From contig JAYMGJ010000817.1 of NCBI GenBank assembly GCA_037178675.1, positions 1-29,118 on the forward strand: a DNA stretch of 29,118 nucleotides. Reading direction: 5' to 3'. Within the stretch, counting starts at the first letter, position 1, and each line of letters starts with the position of its first letter. Positions 28,824-29,118 of this stretch are shown here, piece after piece. Origin of the DNA: Scleroderma bovista (lineage: Eukaryota; Basidiomycota; Agaricomycetes; Boletales; Sclerodermataceae). The notes beneath the pieces were generated by a model. That model had not been told where the DNA came from, did not search any database, and worked only from the letters and a program-made list of their open reading frames with translations. Both the position numbers and the translations under genes were made by a program.

Positions 28824-29118
28824 TTGGGCAAAGTTGAGCTTGGCCTTCTGGGCGGCCTAGTGTTGGTTTGTGCCAGCCACTTTCTTCAGGATGAACTTCA
28901 TTCAGGCCATGTTGTAGCTCTAGAAGGTATGAATGAAATCAAAATCATGGTAGCTATTTACTAAGAGTCATGTCCTCAGAGAGTGATAATGTGACTATGT
29001 TTGCTACATGACCAGAGCCACTTGCCCATCCACCAAGTCGGACAGTCACAAATGTCATGGGAAAGTAATGTGTGGGTCACACAGGCTGCATTCAACTGCC
29101 AACAGTGAGGTTAAGTCT
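28824..29118. other. No supported gene
   Basis: Short ORFs only. Could contain further upstream sequence of the cysteine-rich pseudogene, but I see no motif or splice partner. Confidence 0.4.

Overview
This window reads as transposon-dense DNA from a filamentous basidiomycete, probably an Agaricomycete. Genes have many short introns (about 45-60 nt, GTAAGT/GTATG donors, TAG/CAG acceptors, CTAAC-like branch sites). The recognisable proteins belong to families I know from mushroom genomes: Tnp2-type transposases, a Myb/SANT-like protein, a DUF6698-like protein, a casein-kinase-I-like kinase, and a cysteine-rich protein family. No housekeeping gene is evident. Genus assignment is not possible from sequence reading alone.

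The clearest structure is a three-level nest. (1) A reverse-strand Tnp2-type transposase gene is split into an N-terminal part (15779-16700) and a central part (4601-4912). (2) The split is a 10,866-bp element (4913-15778) bounded by 5-bp duplications ATGAA; removing it restores the transposase frame. This host element has CTGTACAG-rich ends, a CATCAGC-like terminus, an array of splice-signal repeats and a giant ACTACACTTTT inverted repeat. A second, unoccupied copy lies at 25802-27801. (3) Inside it sits an 8,454-bp CACTA-like element (5980-14433) with perfect 32-bp terminal inverted repeats and a 7-bp duplication AATCAAC. It carries three genes: a multi-exon Tnp2-like transposase (6253-10107, broken by three TGA codons and two frameshifts), a convergent 263-aa accessory gene (10531-11519, minus) and a divergent 518-aa accessory gene (11647-13683, plus). 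Both accessory genes have complete, frame-consistent splice models. By analogy with plant En/Spm, the accessory proteins may bind the ends or assist transposition; that is inference.

Left of the nest: a poorly defined low-complexity reverse ORF (1-500), unassigned DNA, a Myb/SANT-like pseudogene (1982-3018, minus), three AT-rich repeats (3151-3640) and a short GTCCGGA-rich element (4236-4600).

Right of the nest: a possible third terminus of the host family (16772), TGG/CCA arrays, a plus-strand array of 45-nt exon-like units at exact 101-bp spacing (18014-18317), a 1.8-kb inverted-repeat element (about 18386-20213) with a 226-bp hairpin-rich insertion in one arm, a DUF6698-like relic, a casein-kinase-I pseudogene split by a 632-bp element with AACCA duplications, the second host-element copy, and an internally deleted cysteine-rich gene.

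Two themes run through the window. Short exon-intron units have been tandemly amplified in several unrelated places. Most nonsense codons in the old genes are TGA where the family context suggests Arg (CGA), as CpG deamination would produce, while much of the flanking DNA looks poor in CpG.
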